Below are positions 42,550-54,857 of a DNA stretch of 64,000 nt, one piece after another. Source of the DNA: Scedosporium boydii (taxonomy: Eukaryota > Ascomycota > Sordariomycetes > Microascales > Microascaceae). Both the position numbers and the translations under genes were made by a program. The notes under the pieces are model-generated. The model was not told the origin of the DNA and did not search any database. It saw nothing but the letters and a program-made list of their open reading frames with translations. Positions within the stretch are counted from its first letter, which is position 1; every line of letters starts with the position of its first letter. The stretch lies in contig NJFT01000090.1 of assembly GCA_002221725.1 (NCBI GenBank), forward strand, positions 81,055 through 145,054. The letters are read 5' to 3'.

Positions 42550-43258
42550 TGGCGACTGCGACGTGCGAGACGGTAATTATCGGCGCTCCCTGCTCATAAA
42601 AAGGCGGAAGATGATGACGCAGAAAAGTTACGCATTATGGTTTGAAGTAAGTAATAAGGACTGCCGCTTTCTTGTTCTGCTCTCACAGATTGCGGCTGAA
42701 ACCGAAACAGATGCGCAGGCTCAGGCGCGTCGATGTCCAATCAGTAGGGCGGCAGTTGCTCTGAAGGATTGAGGAATCGGGCTCCGCCACGTCCCTAGCG
42801 ACAGCTTGGCTCTCATTAATTATTTATGCATTCTGCATAGAGCACTTCATATTAGTGATTAATTCGCCATCAATTAATCCTTCTACCACGGGGTCACAAC
42901 GTCGTACGAACAAAGGGGGCAGTGGGGAGCCCTTGCAGCAACTCTACAGGAGCGATCCTATCAGGCGTTAGCGACCCGCCACGCTACACAAGAAGCCGAG
43001 GACAATAATTCAGCCAATCTCTCGCAGCAGGCGAAAACTTTCCAATTTCCAATCCCTCCCCGCTTTCGAATCTTACCAGATCCGACAACAAGAAGGTCTG
43101 TGGAATCCATTTCTGTGTGAGAAGAAAGACCTGGCTGGTAAGTGAGACACTCTGTTGGTCAGTCCACACTCCAGGCGTGGAAAGCTCTGTTGCCTTGGCG
43201 GGGGTTGTCCGCTAACCAGTGAAGCGACGCCAGCTCTCCAAGCGGTGTTTTTTTCACG
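42550..43258. other. Divergent promoter region
   Basis: Lies between the DUF3176 gene and the acidic-protein gene. Nothing coding is recognised. Confidence 0.5.
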
Positions 43259-44098
43259 ATGAGCGACAACGAGTCGGACAACTACTCTCTAGAGGAGGAG
43301 GATGACGACTCCAGTCTCCCGATCTACTCTGCGGAGGAGATTGCCGACACGTTCTTGGACTTTTATAAATTCCTCACGACCCTCCACTACAACCCAGCCG
43401 ACCTGAAAGTCGCTCCAGAGGATGGATGGGGCCAACTGATCCCCGACAACTACGCCGAGATCAAGTCCGAGGAAGTCCTTGAAGTCCTGCGCCGGCTCCC
43501 CTACTTCAAGCACAATGACCAGGCGTTCCACTACAAGTCGTACCTGGTGGACTACACCGCTGTTAAGCGGGACTTCTTTGGGGAAGAGGATGAAAGAATG
43601 GAGTACCTAGAGATTTGGTGTAACGACGGGGAAATCGTCGACCAGAAGTACTGCATCCACATCGCTTGGGGCTATGAAAGTGGCGGTCGCGAGTTCGTCC
43701 TGAATGTCCTCCATGGCGAAATCACCGAGGACATGCTCAGAGTCGATCAACTTGGTTTCAAAGATATCCAGTCATTCTTTGACGAGTTGAAAGAGCAGTA
43801 TAGGACTCTGCAGCTGATCCCGTGCATCGGCAGGGAGACCCTCGAAGCAGACAGCGTGCCGGAGCGGGAGGGAGAAGTCACAGAGGAGGAGTTCAAGGCC
43901 CAGACAGATGAGGACTTCCCTACCGATTTGGACATCCAGTACATTAGGCAGCTCTACCGCAAGCATGGCTGGCCCGAGGCATTCAAAAGGGAGGAATGCT
44001 TCCAGGCTGTGAAGGAGCTGTCGGATTCTCTGGAGGCCCAGGGGAGATACGGTTGGCCAGAAGTGCATGAGTCAGAGGGCTACGTTAGGCAAGGTTGA
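43259..44098 (+). CDS. Acidic hypothetical protein
   Basis: One exon gives 279 residues. The N-terminus is very acidic (SLEEEDDDSS) and the whole protein is rich in Glu, Asp and aromatic residues. Features such as ADTFLDFYKFLTTLHYNP, EVLRRLPYF and a central beta-like part (MEYLEIWCNDGEIVDQKY) suggest a compact cytosolic domain, and the region DLDIQYIRQLYRKHGWP suggests a C-terminal helix. I recognise no named family. There is no signal peptide or membrane helix. The frame is clean, starts with ATG in reasonable context, and lacks introns. It sits between two membrane-protein genes with which it has no evident link. Confidence 0.65.
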   Translation: MSDNESDNYSLEEEDDDSSLPIYSAEEIADTFLDFYKFLTTLHYNPADLKVAPEDGWGQLIPDNYAEIKSEEVLEVLRRLPYFKHNDQAFHYKSYLVDYTAVKRDFFGEEDERMEYLEIWCNDGEIVDQKYCIHIAWGYESGGREFVLNVLHGEITEDMLRVDQLGFKDIQSFFDELKEQYRTLQLIPCIGRETLEADSVPEREGEVTEEEFKAQTDEDFPTDLDIQYIRQLYRKHGWPEAFKREECFQAVKELSDSLEAQGRYGWPEVHESEGYVRQG

Positions 44099-44599
44099 AA
44101 GTTGGCATTTAAGGACTGAGGAGCAGTGAGATAATCATCTATATGGTGAATTGAAGACTACCAGGCGCCAGTCTAGAGATTAGCTTTAAATGCTTGTAGA
44201 GAGGAAAAAAGAGATGGCATGTGGGAGATGAGAAACGTACTTTGTTCCATGCATAACGGCGACTTGGGAGACGCTAGAGAACATCAGAGCCGAGACTCTG
44301 GCGCGAAAATCCAGCTCACAAAAGCACGAATTCTGGGAGATTCTGCCCCTGCCGCCCAAGAAAGAGCTTTCGACAAGGCTTTCAATGGTATTACTGGGAT
44401 GTGTATCACAGGGAATTGCGAGTTCTCGGATGATGATAGGAAAGAGTGGGCATAACGATCGTACCTGTTGGCGAGAATACCCAAGCCAAGCCGGTGTCCT
44501 ATTGACGATACAGCGAAAAGAATATAGAATTAAGAACCAACGATCTCGTACAAATTATCTGGAAAATGAGAAAATGCGCATTACGCCCTTTCATAACCT
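44099..44599. other. Intergenic, convergent 3' ends
   Basis: No gene is seen. Confidence 0.6.
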
Positions 44600-47171
44600 T
44601 TAGAGGGGCGGCTTTTGCTCGCCATAGGGGCTCATAGGAATGCCTGGCTGCATGAGCGGCACTTGAGCGGCATAGCCAGTCGCGGCGGCGAAAGGTCGAC
44701 CAGCACCGCTCGCATTGGCACTGACGACCACAAGCTTTCCTCCATTGGAAACTTGCCAATCCTTGCTTGGCATGATGAGGGTGCTCGTCTCCGGGTATAG
44801 GAAAGTCGTGTAGATCCTGCCAGGAGACACCTGTCGAAGTCGACGCTGAAGCTTTTCCAAGCTCGCCTTGCCGAGACACAGCGACACGAGCCAGAAGGCA
44901 CCGAGGTTGAGGAGGAAGAGAGCGAGGATAAAGGCGGGGATGCCGTAAACGAAGTTGTACGTGACCCTGTGACCGATGGGGCGGACAGAAACCTTGGCTG
45001 CCTCGGCGTCATCGCCGTTATTCAGCGGGCCAAGGACACCTCTAGTGCCGACGACGGCAGAGGCCGAGAGGTCTGTCCACATGAGGTTGAGGATTTTGGC
45101 GGCTTCATCTTGGCTTGTCGAAAGCTTCTGCCATCGAGTAAAGATCGCCATGCTCGCGAGGCCGACGAGGTCAAACGGCCACTCATCGTCGGAGATATCA
45201 AAGACGCGGTTCATCGCCCTGAAAGCGAAGTCGCTGCCTGGGATGTTTTGGGATAAAGTGGGCGTCAGTGAAGGTGAGAACTCGCTTTGGTAACCCGGAA
45301 GATGGAAATAGGGCTGGCGAATACTCGACACATTCGCGTGCGAGGCATAGTCGTCGCTGATCAGACCCCAAATAGGGTTGATGCCGTCGACGTTCAGGCC
45401 AGACTCCTCGAAGCCCCAGAGCGGAATGTCCTTTTCGTCGTCGTACTTCTTCGGCTCAATCTTATCGACCCTCAGGCTAGCAAGGCCGTTGTTCTCCGTT
45501 CCGTTATACGTGAACGTGACGGTCTTGACGATGGCTCGGACGGTGGCGGCGCACGCGTGCATCGGACTGGACCATTTTGACCCTTGCTCGAGCAGAGATG
45601 GGGAACCACCATCGGTTCGGGTCGGGGCACCGCGTAGGAGACCGCAGCCGGTGTATATATTGGTGATGTTTGCAATATCGAGGTTGCCGGAGCCGGAGCA
45701 AATTGTTGTGATTGAATCGAAATTATCCTTGGTGATATTGTAGGGATTCGGATAATCAGGGGTGTCCGAGAACGACGAGTTTGCAAACTCTAAATGAAGG
45801 TATTGGCCGAATTTGCTCGATATCGCCAAAGCCCTGTAGTCGTCGAGGCTACTCGAGGGCATTTCGAATTCCTTGCCGAGCTGTGAGTTCATGTAGGCGA
45901 AGGCCTTCAACCCCTTCTTCTCGTCATTTTGGTTGGTAACATTAAGGACGAGCATGGTTTGGGCATTGTTGAGGAACGCAGCCTTATAGGCCCGGGCAAC
46001 AAGATCGGGATTGCTCTGCGCGTTGTCATGGTCGTACTGGGGATACGTGGTGTTGAGATTGACGAAGCCTCCGCGGTCGACTAGGCGAAGGTCGCGAATG
46101 CCTGTGGTGGAGAGGGACCCGCGGTCGATGGCAAAGTCGAAGGTCAAGTTAGTATTCACACAGGCAGCCTCCGGCTCTATGAACAAGATATCCTCCTGCC
46201 AAGTGGCACCTCGACTAAGACCGACTGGAATGGAATGGTTCCGGAAGCCAATACCGCCGTCTTTCGCATCAACCACGAGTCCCTCTATGACTTTGTACTC
46301 GTTGTCGAGGATGAACGAGTCCAACTGGCGATATAGGCCTGCATCGAAAGACTTGTTGTTATTGACGAACTTATTAGAGGTGGTGGAGAGTTGCCGCCAT
46401 TCAATATCGAAGTAGTTAGAGATCGTTGTACGCTTTCCCTTGGTTCCACTTGAAAAGATCTCCCTGAGGATGTCGGGAATGAACGGAGACATCCCCTCGT
46501 CAGGGTAGTGGTACGTGACCGAACCGTTGTCCCGATCGACAGTTACGACATCGCCAACATAAGGACAGCTGATTGGGCCGGCCATGAAACCAAAGCCTTG
46601 GGAGCAGGTTCGAGTTAGCTGAGCCCTTCCTCTTTCTGAAGTCGCATGGCCGTATGGGCTAATATCCTTTAGATATTCAAAGCGACCCGTTCTAGACGAC
46701 AGGAGGTTAAGCTCCTCTCCCAGTCCAAGAGGCGTGACTATCCCTGCAACAGCAAGAAGAATCGCGATGATGGGGAAACAAGCCGAAAGGATTTTGATAA
46801 TGAAGCGAAGGTTCCGGGATCCGCCAGAGACATCTTGCCGAAGGAGGGCGGGCCACAGCGTCGTGACCAGTCTTTGGTTTACTTTGGTCCTGATGGAATT
46901 GAGTCCGTCAGTGAATGGTCATCTTCGCAGAGAAACGCGTTCACGGAGAGTAAAATCGAGCAAGACATACCATGTGCTTGCAGTCTCAGAGTCACGGAGA
47001 TAGCCCGCGAGCAGAAGTCCCAAAACGAGAGGAGAAATGAGTTGAACTGAATGTAGTTTTGCCCTGGGTTAATTGTCGATCTTCTCATATTATAGAAAGT
47101 TGGGGCATCTTACCAACGACAAAGATGAAGGCGATGATACCGGCCACTTGACCAACGGTTACTTCCGCCAT
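44600..47171 (-). CDS. Large multi-helix membrane protein with extracellular domain
   Basis: Three exons on the minus strand, 47171-47114, 47046-46971 and 46889-44600, give 807 residues. Introns of 67 and 81 nt are GT-AG. The first two exons have no long open frame but join to a clean hydrophobic N-terminus: MAEVTVGQVAGIIAFIFVV, then QLISPLVLGLLLAGYLRD. A third helix (ILSACFPIIAILLAVAGIVT) leads into TPLGLGEELN, a stretch typical of a widespread ascomycete membrane family. A large, probably extracellular domain follows with many NxS/T sites (NHS, NLT, NTT, NVT, NIT, NGT). A last helix (FVYGIPAFILALFLLNLGAFWLV) near residue 690 precedes a cytosolic tail. The family has no function known to me. 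Without the two upstream exons an ATG at 46585 would truncate the protein. Confidence 0.8.
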
Positions 47172-47897
47172 GGCTGTGGGTCTGTAAACGAGTGTGTTCA
47201 CCGCAGTTCAATATCGAATCGTCTGCGGATGGCTGAATAGTGACAGAAAAGCCTTCTCCCATTCGACTGAGAGGGGGGACGGGGACTGATGGGGGTTAAA
47301 TGACCACGGTCTTCAGCTCCTTATATGCCTGTCTTTCCCCAGTCAATACCCAGGCGGGATCTCTCTCCAAGTGCAAGGGAGAGCCGTTGCGCTAAGTTAG
47401 TCGAAACTGGTGCTTGCATCTTTCCAATATCCACGCAATTCGTATTGGTGGCTTGAGAAGACTTCGGGCCATAAGTCGACAGAAGCAGTGTTGCCTGTGT
47501 ATGTACTTCGTAGGGCTCAGGGGTTCTCAACAGCGACCCCTGGCGCCATTTTCCCATCGGGCCAAGGATCGCCAGAGTCTGCGGGTCGCGACGATTGGCC
47601 AGCCCTAGAAATTACCCTGGTGTGACAGCGTGCCACCCCTGTCCGTAAGCCACGGACGAACTTTAGGGCGACCCGACATCCGAGATCGAGGATCCTTTCC
47701 TTTCTGGAATGGGCGAAGAAAACTCAAGAAACTTAATATCTCATCCCGAGCGTGGGACTGGTTGTCGGAACGAAGAAAGAGTCTGCTCGAGATTCCCACG
47801 GTTGGTCATCGCGTACCGATACCCTCGATTGGCTGTGGAAAACAGCATCTCCGCTGGTGCATGCGTGCACGAGCCTGTTCTGTGCACTCCACGGCCT

Positions 47898-47931
<34 letters not shown>

Positions 47932-50492
47932 ATCCCTAGTGCCGAGAAACAACTTTATGGATAAAGATTGACGGTTTGCTTCCCCTTTTTGTGCCGAGCC
48001 AAGACTTCTCATCAGTCCAAATCGCAGTCGATACCCTTTTAGGTTAAAATCCGACACCCTGGGCCATCCGTTAAGGGCGGGACCAAGACAACGCTTTGGA
48101 CAAATTTTATGCCTTTAAGACGGCGCATGCAGCATCATTTCCCACTTGGGCCCACAGTTTATTCTCGTCGAAAATTTGATTGAAATCCCGATAGCATTCA
48201 CTTCACATGTGCTACGAAGTAGTAAGAGATCACAACTCTCGACGGACGGCAGTTTACGAGGCACTTTATGATACCGACAAGGGCTGAATGGGAAGTCATC
48301 CGGGTTCCAGTCGCCCTCTGAATCCCCCCCGGCCCTTGGGAGGAAGATGATCGACATTGCGTTGTCCCTCGGTACTTTTATCTCATCTGTGCAACCGTAA
48401 CGCCTGACCCTGGGCAGGGGAGAGCATAATTACGAAGCCCACCATCCCATCACAAAAGCCAAGGGGCACATTCTTCGTAGTCCAATCGTGTCGGGAACTG
48501 TTTGCCCTTGTTCACAGGGCGCGGATCCCTGCCCGTCTGATGATGCCTCTCCAAGAAGGATGACCTCCACCCACAATTCCCAGGATGCCAAGCTGTCTCA
48601 GCGCCCAGACTGGATCTGCCAAGATTGTGTGGGTTAATTCATGGGATTAAGCTTCTTCGCGTAGGGCAGAGGTGGAGCCAGTCCAATCTGTACTTCGGAT
48701 CAAATGCATCTAACTTGCGAAGTCAAGGCTTGACAGGCCTTCCTTCAACTCCAGCAGTCAGGAAATCGCAGTGAATAATAATTGTGTTCCCTTTCAGTTT
48801 TGTGCCTCTTAAACTCTTCGGATTGGCAAAAAACATATCAATATCAAGAGCACGGGACCTCCAAAAGTTCGTCTCCATTTCATATCCACCTCATTTTCGT
48901 TGGCGTTCAGCCGTCGCGGTCCAAACTTGCCAGTTTAGGGTTAGGATCGGCACTACACTTGCAGAGAGGTGAGAAGGGGAAGCAGGCATGCGAGGAATAC
49001 GCAGTGAGGAGGTTAGCGGCTACCAGCCCCATTGAGCTTAGCCACTCCGCGGCTCCTTGGGGCACCTTGACTCACAGGTCTAGAGATGACTGAAATCTCA
49101 CCATGTAACCCTCGAGGCCGAGGTAGATGTACGAGAAACCCTTTGGTATCTTGCCATAACACCGGATGTTCAGAATAGGTAACCAGAGCGTTGTAAGCTG
49201 CATATTCTGTCCTCCTTTCGTAATAGTAGTTATAACACTGGTTTCACTAATCAATCCTTTCTCCTGCGACTTGGACCTTCGACAATAGCCGGGGCAACAA
49301 CAGCCCGCAGCTGAAGCTTCACCCTTGACACATGGGTTGGGATGTCGAAGAGATTACGAAGGTACTTCGTATTGGAGAAATCCCCTAGTGTATCTGCAAG
49401 TTATCGGAGTTAGGAGATGAGAACTTGAATCAAAAGGACCTACATACTCTTATGTCAATACCAGGCAGCAACGGGGCAGTGAAAGTAGCTCGTCGATCAA
49501 TTTGATACCTTGCAAATTTTAAACGTCGGAAGAGTGACATATCACAACACCTTGCAGAGTAGCTTTGGGGAACGGGGAGGTGGCGCCCTCAGCTGGTCGA
49601 CTTCTGGCAGGTTTCATCGCGGACAGCCCTATGCTCGCTTGTGTAAAGGGAGGGAGCCCATTTTCTTTCGACCAACCTGATTAAGAACAGGCTCGCGCAG
49701 GTTTGTTCTGTAGGATTCAGAGACATGGTGCTATCTGACAAGAGCTTTGTCGATAGCGGGTATCTGAGATCCTCTCAAAGTGCTTTCAACGGGCTTCGAC
49801 TCTGATGGTGGAAATCGAGCATCGGTTTCGGAATGAGAGTCCGTCTCTTGCCATATTGGATTAGCCAGTCCCATGTAAGGACATCTGGGCGGAGTGCTTA
49901 TCCAAGACTACTTACAGTCAAGTGACGCCGGTCGCGACACTTGGAGCATCTTTTGTTGTCACATAGCTCGGCTGTAAGTGAGTCAAACGTGACACCCCAC
50001 AGTTACCAGAGCAGCGCAGAGAAGTAGTACTGCTAAGCTTCAATACATCTATTTCACTTTCGGCTCGCCGAGCCCACTTTTCGAAAGCACTGCCGCCACT
50101 CTTACCCTGCTGCGGATGTCGACCATTCGCCATCCTATTCGGTTCGAAGCGGCTCGAATATTAACTTTTAACTACCCGGTGAAAACACAAGAAGGCCAGT
50201 AATAGCTTCTCAGAAAATGGGGCCGGCGTAAAACCTTTGAAAATCCGGCCCGTAAATACAAGTTGTTCCACTCCCTTCGATCTGTTCTAGACCTGATGTC
50301 AATTCACCTCCATTATATTACCATCCTAATCAGCATCTCACATTGAGCATTGTATCGAGTATCGTCACTTGTTTCCTTTCCGTCGAACAGATATCGAGGC
50401 AGCAATTACGAAAGAGCGCCATCCCCAACGTTACAGAATACGGAGAATCACAAGTCCTCCGGGCTCGGCGCTATGAAATCACGACTGGCGAC
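47172..50492. other. Long gene-poor stretch with a 28-nt T run
   Basis: Over 3.3 kb I find no coding frame with domain, splice or start support. A run of 28 T lies at 47900-47927. The 5' part of the NACHT gene may lie near 50343-50492, where its frame is open without an ATG. Confidence 0.45.
47900..47927 (+). repeat. Homopolymer T run (28 nt)
   Basis: A perfect T tract. It may be a retroposon-type A tail on the minus strand or simple slippage; no element body was recognised beside it. Confidence 0.8.
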
Positions 50493-53331
50493 ATGGCCAA
50501 CACGTCTCTGGAGCAGAGGTATTCAAAGATTGTCGAGGTTGTAACGATATCGGAGGATAGAGTAAGGACAATCGAACAACAGAACCAATCAATCTCTCGG
50601 TCACTCGAGGCGTCTCAACTCCAAGCCGAAGACTACCACGAACAAACAATCGCAGCACTTCTTACCCGGGAAGACGGGGAGGTGAAGTTCATTCGACCAA
50701 AAGATCCCCTAAAGGCCCTCATCTACAACGGCCCACAGAAGCTGTTGACTCTTCGTACGGAGCCAGGCTCAGCACCGCCTGCGCCAACCATCCAAGACTT
50801 CAAGCCCATGCAGGAGAGAATACTCAGGTATCTCTACCACGAAGAGCTTTCATATCGGTACGAAAGCGTCAATGAAACTCACGCCAAGACATACGAATGG
50901 ATCTTCCAAAAGCCAACGACGCAAAACCCACAGGTCCGGTGGTCGCCATTTCCGGAGTGGTTGGAGAAAGGCAACGGTTGTTATTGGATTAATGGGAAAG
51001 CTGGCTCGGGAAAGTCAACTTTAGCCAAGTTCATCTGCGAGGACCCGAGGACGGGAGCGGCCCTGAAGAAGTGGGCTAAATCTGCGAATCGCGAGCTCTG
51101 CTATGCATCGTTCTTCTTTTGGAATCTCGGATCGTGGATTCAAAAGTCGCAAGCGGGCCTCATTAGATCACTTCTTTTCGATCTTCTCCGCGATCGACGG
51201 CATCTGATTTCAGTGATAATGCCAGAGCTATGGTCCATCAGTAACAACAAGCACCCACGGGATGGCCCTTCTACTATAGAACTTCTCCGGTGGCTCAGGC
51301 GATTACCAAATATCATAGACTCGAAATATCGTATCTGCTTTCTTATCGACGGAATCGACGAATACGATGGGGATTTCAATGACATCATTGATATTATTGA
51401 ATCGTTGTCCTCAAATGAGCATATCAAGTTCATCATCCCGAGCCGTCCGATTCCGAGTTGCGTTGACGCATTCGACAGCTGTCCGAGCCTTCGACTTCAG
51501 GATTTGACGATGGGCGATATTATAGCGTATACTTCGGATATTCTCAGAACTCGACACTCGAGAAACGTCACGGAGAGGTCTGGAAAGAGATTGTAGATCA
51601 AATTGGAGAGAAGTCCTGTGGCGTGTTTCTCTGGGTCGTCCTAGTTGTTCGCTCGGTTCTCGTCGGGCTCCAGAACTGGGACTCACTCGATGAAATCCTC
51701 CAACGCCTAGACGAACTTCCGTCCGATCTGAAGGACTTATACGCCCATATGCTTAAACGAATGCCCTTACCTTACCGGCAGCAGGCATCCGGGCTGTTCC
51801 AGATTGCCGTTCATTTCCTCGATGTTCAACCAGATGACAAGTTGATGACTCCACTCCAGCTTCACTTTGCCACCACAATCAATGATATTACGGACATACT
51901 GAAGTGGCCTATTGAGTATCTACGCGAGAGCGATCAAGAGAATGCCGTAGATTCTATCGAGGGGAGACTCAGAAGTAGGTGCTGCGGGTTATTGGAGGTC
52001 CGTCAAATGAAAGTCCGTATGGTCCAGGGCTTTTCTTCCTCTACACTCCGGGAACCTCATGTCCACTTCATTCACCGGACGGCAGTCGAATTCCTACATC
52101 TGCCCGGAATCTGGAGTGACATCCTATCTCTAACGGCGGAGAGTGATTTCAACCCCTCCGTGAGTCTGTTTAGGTCTTGTCTTCTCCTATGCAAGACTCA
52201 GCCATCGGAGCTTAGAATACGACCAGCGGATAACTTGGTATGGCACTATATGACCTGCGCAATGGAATATGCCTCGTTGGCCGAGGATGCATGCAGTCCG
52301 GTCTCATCAATATTGCTTGATGAACTGGATAGAGTTATTTGCCATCATTGGAAAGCGGCGTCACGATTTGAGTTTGGAGGCTTGTCTTGCGAAACTAAAG
52401 GCCATGGGACCCAGGCATTCACAATGACTGCATATTACGATCTCCCGCAATCCCTCCAACTTCTGGAGGCGCGATCAATTTCAATGGGACTTGTTCTCGA
52501 GGACTCTACGAGGCCATTTGGGTTCCACACTTTGGCTGTTCTTCATGGCCTCAACAACTTTCTTCGCGAGCGACCACCTCCTACTGACAACAGTCATGGC
52601 GCCTCACCATGGACATCCACCAGACTTCTGACTGATGCTCTGAACTACCTTCTCTACAAAAAGACGTGGACAGGGCAACGTTCTAAGGCCATCATCCAAC
52701 GCTACGCCGACATATGTAACCTCCTCCTGAGCCAGGGTGCAGATCCGAATGCGACATTTCCTCACGCAAGGAAAGGACCCTGGGGCTTGATGCTCGAGTT
52801 CGGCCTCAAAGGGTGCGATGATGTTGGTGCGTTTCGCGGTTTATACCGCACGAAGGGCTCTTCCTTTGTCTACTCGAGGCTTCTCGTCTCATTTATCCAA
52901 GCTGGAGCTGACCCTCACCACATGGTCAATTCCAGCTCCACATCTCAAACCGGGAGGCAAGGCCTAGCTTATTCTATACAGCATCTTATCAACGTCCTAT
53001 TTGCTCAGAACGTCAATGTTCCAAGACATTTACAATGCAGGAAGAGCCGGACACCGAGATGAAGAGTTTCCATGGCTACTTGTCAGGATTAATCCAGCAG
53101 AGTATCTCAACTTATCGACCGGCATCCGAACAGCAATCGGCCGCCAAACCACATCGCAGCAAAAGAGCGTCTTTCCTGAGGCGAAACACGAAGCCTACCA
53201 GTGATGCTTCGATGGGTAGCTCCACTTCGTCCAGTATGAAAAAGTTCAGTCAACTTTTAGCACCTTGGAAGCGTAATTCGGACTCATCATCGCAACGGTC
53301 CCTGTCTGATATCGACGAGAACGGGTTATAG
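50493..53331 (+). pseudogene. NACHT-domain NTPase (fungal NLR-like), frameshifted
   Basis: From ATG 50493 the frame covers a coiled linker, the Walker A motif GKAGSGKST (50994-51020), and the Walker B motif FLIDGIDEYDGD (about 51340-51375), and stops at 51594-51596. Another frame continues the family sequence directly: LEKRHGEVWKEIVDQIGEKSCGVFLWVVLVVRS, RLDELPSDLKDLYAHML and the downstream helical region to 53062. The frames meet between about 51530 and 51590 with no intron-sized gap, so one small indel separates them. A third frame (53035-53331) supplies a Ser/Lys-rich tail, reached by a terminal intron or a second indel. Fungal NACHT proteins act in non-self recognition and cell death. The usual N-terminal effector domain is not visible upstream of 50493. 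If the indel is an assembly error, the gene would be a normal CDS. Confidence 0.8.
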
Positions 53332-54857
53332 AGAGCTGGTAAGTGAGTTAGCGACACGGAGACGGTGGGGATATCTTCTGCTGCAGCCCTGCATTTCGCT
53401 TTTCCACGGTGTCGCTTTATTGGGTCTTAGCTACCCCATTATCACACTTTCGAACGTTTCAAAGCCTACGAATGTGTATTGCTATACTCTGAGGCGAGGG
53501 GAGGGTAAGGTCGAGCGATACGGCATCTAAATGACCCCATTTGCCATGTAAAGCTGGTCCTTACGTGAGTTTCGTGATCTTGTCTTGGATAGGTTCTTAT
53601 TTAGCACGCGTAAACTTGGGCGGTACCTGTAGCTTCTCGGACCAAGCTCCATCGCGAGTGTGTAACGACGCCAGCCTAGCCCCCTCCTTCCTAAACCCTA
53701 AGTAGCGGTGCTCCTTGCTCACCGTTCCCGGTCCCCTTACGAAATATTCGATTCACGGAGTTCGCCCTTGGTACTGGGCATCGTTGCATAGCCGATTTCC
53801 CGGCCATAGCGAGGAGTGACCGGAGTAGAGCTTGCCTCAAGGAGTCCAACTGACCAACATCAAAACCCCTCTCTAGGCCCCTCTCTTCTGTCCTGCCCCT
53901 CTTTGCCTGTGTTCCCTCCCTAACTTCTCCCTCCCTCTCTTTCCTCTCTGCCCGTCCCCAACCTACCCCGGTCATGGGTGTCCCAAAGGGATATTAAGAC
54001 AGCGGCTATAAAAGATCGCTAACCCTAACCTTACAACGGATAATGCCTGATTGCACCAACGACTCTTGAAAATCTTAGTCCGGTTCACTTTGTCTGGCAT
54101 ATCTATTAATTGGTAGTTTGGAACCCAAGAATGCTACTCCGGCCCTAGTGGCCGCGTCGCATGTCCCGTCACCGGGCGGATACCTCGTACTCCGATCAAT
54201 CAGCGCCTCCAGCCTTCTAGCCCCCCGCACCACAGCAAGGACGCTGGTAAGGAGCAAACAGGGTGATCGCCGCACAGTCCACACATCCTTTGGCTCCGCC
54301 ACAGTAACCACCGCATTTCGGACCGTGAATTATGTTCGGAGTACAGAGCGACTCACCACATCTTCTCACCAATTCCGAATCCTCTCGGCTCTCGGGAAAT
54401 GCGACCCACATCTTCAGGATGTAGTCCATACTACTCATCGTCAGTACCTTAGTCTTTCTCGACTCGCCTAATTTGCTCTTCAGTGTATGGTTTGCCGATT
54501 CCGTGAGAAGACCCGACTGCACATGGACTTGGTTGGTTGGTTGATTATATTGCTGGTGGTAAACACCGTACATTCTCTGTCCCCCAGCTACTTATCTCAC
54601 TGCGAAGTAATGTAACACACTCCACTGATGATCAGTCGAGAAGGGCATGTACCGGGAATCCATTGTCCCCGTCGGCGGTGCTGTTGAGGCCGCCTCTCCT
54701 TAATACTTGTATACCTCGAAGTGTCTTCCCCAAAACGAAAACCCCACGGCAGCTCCTGTCTCCAACTATGAAGCAACGCAGGCGCAAGTCTATATCACCC
54801 ATCCAATGTAGAACAGTCCCTAGTTATCCAAAGTAACAAATTTCTACCTTAACATAG
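53332..54857. other. Intergenic with LysM-gene relic and pyrimidine-rich tract
   Basis: Apart from the relic at 53621-53890 and the C/T-rich tract that follows it, I see no gene here. Confidence 0.5.
53621..53890 (+). pseudogene. Decayed copy of the LysM gene's last exon and 3' flank
   Basis: Bases 53621-53735 align with 63366-63463, the last exon and stop region of the LysM gene, sharing CGACGCC, then GCCCCCTCCTTC and AGTRGCGRT-type blocks. Bases near 53815-53880 align with 63855-63920, including GACCAACATCAAAA. Most differences are transitions, as expected from RIP of a duplicated copy. The middle part aligns poorly. Confidence 0.6.

Noticed and set aside
46585..46585. ATG at 46585 as the start of the large membrane protein
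   Set aside because: Two upstream exons join in frame and supply three membrane helices and the TPLGL family motif.
47630..47929. Open frame ending in a poly-Phe run
   Set aside because: It exists only because a T homopolymer lacks stops.
48949..48964. TTAGGGTTAGG and, near 54018, CTAACCCTAACC: possible interstitial telomere repeats
   Set aside because: Each is under three units long; too short to separate from chance.
51538..51558. GTATAC...CTCAG as an intron explaining the NACHT frame change
   Set aside because: At 21 nt it is far too short for a fungal intron, and its removal would not change the frame.
53880..53955. C/T-rich tracts here and at 63900-64000 considered as regulatory or structured DNA
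   Set aside because: They are part of duplicated 3' flanks and show only simple pyrimidine composition.
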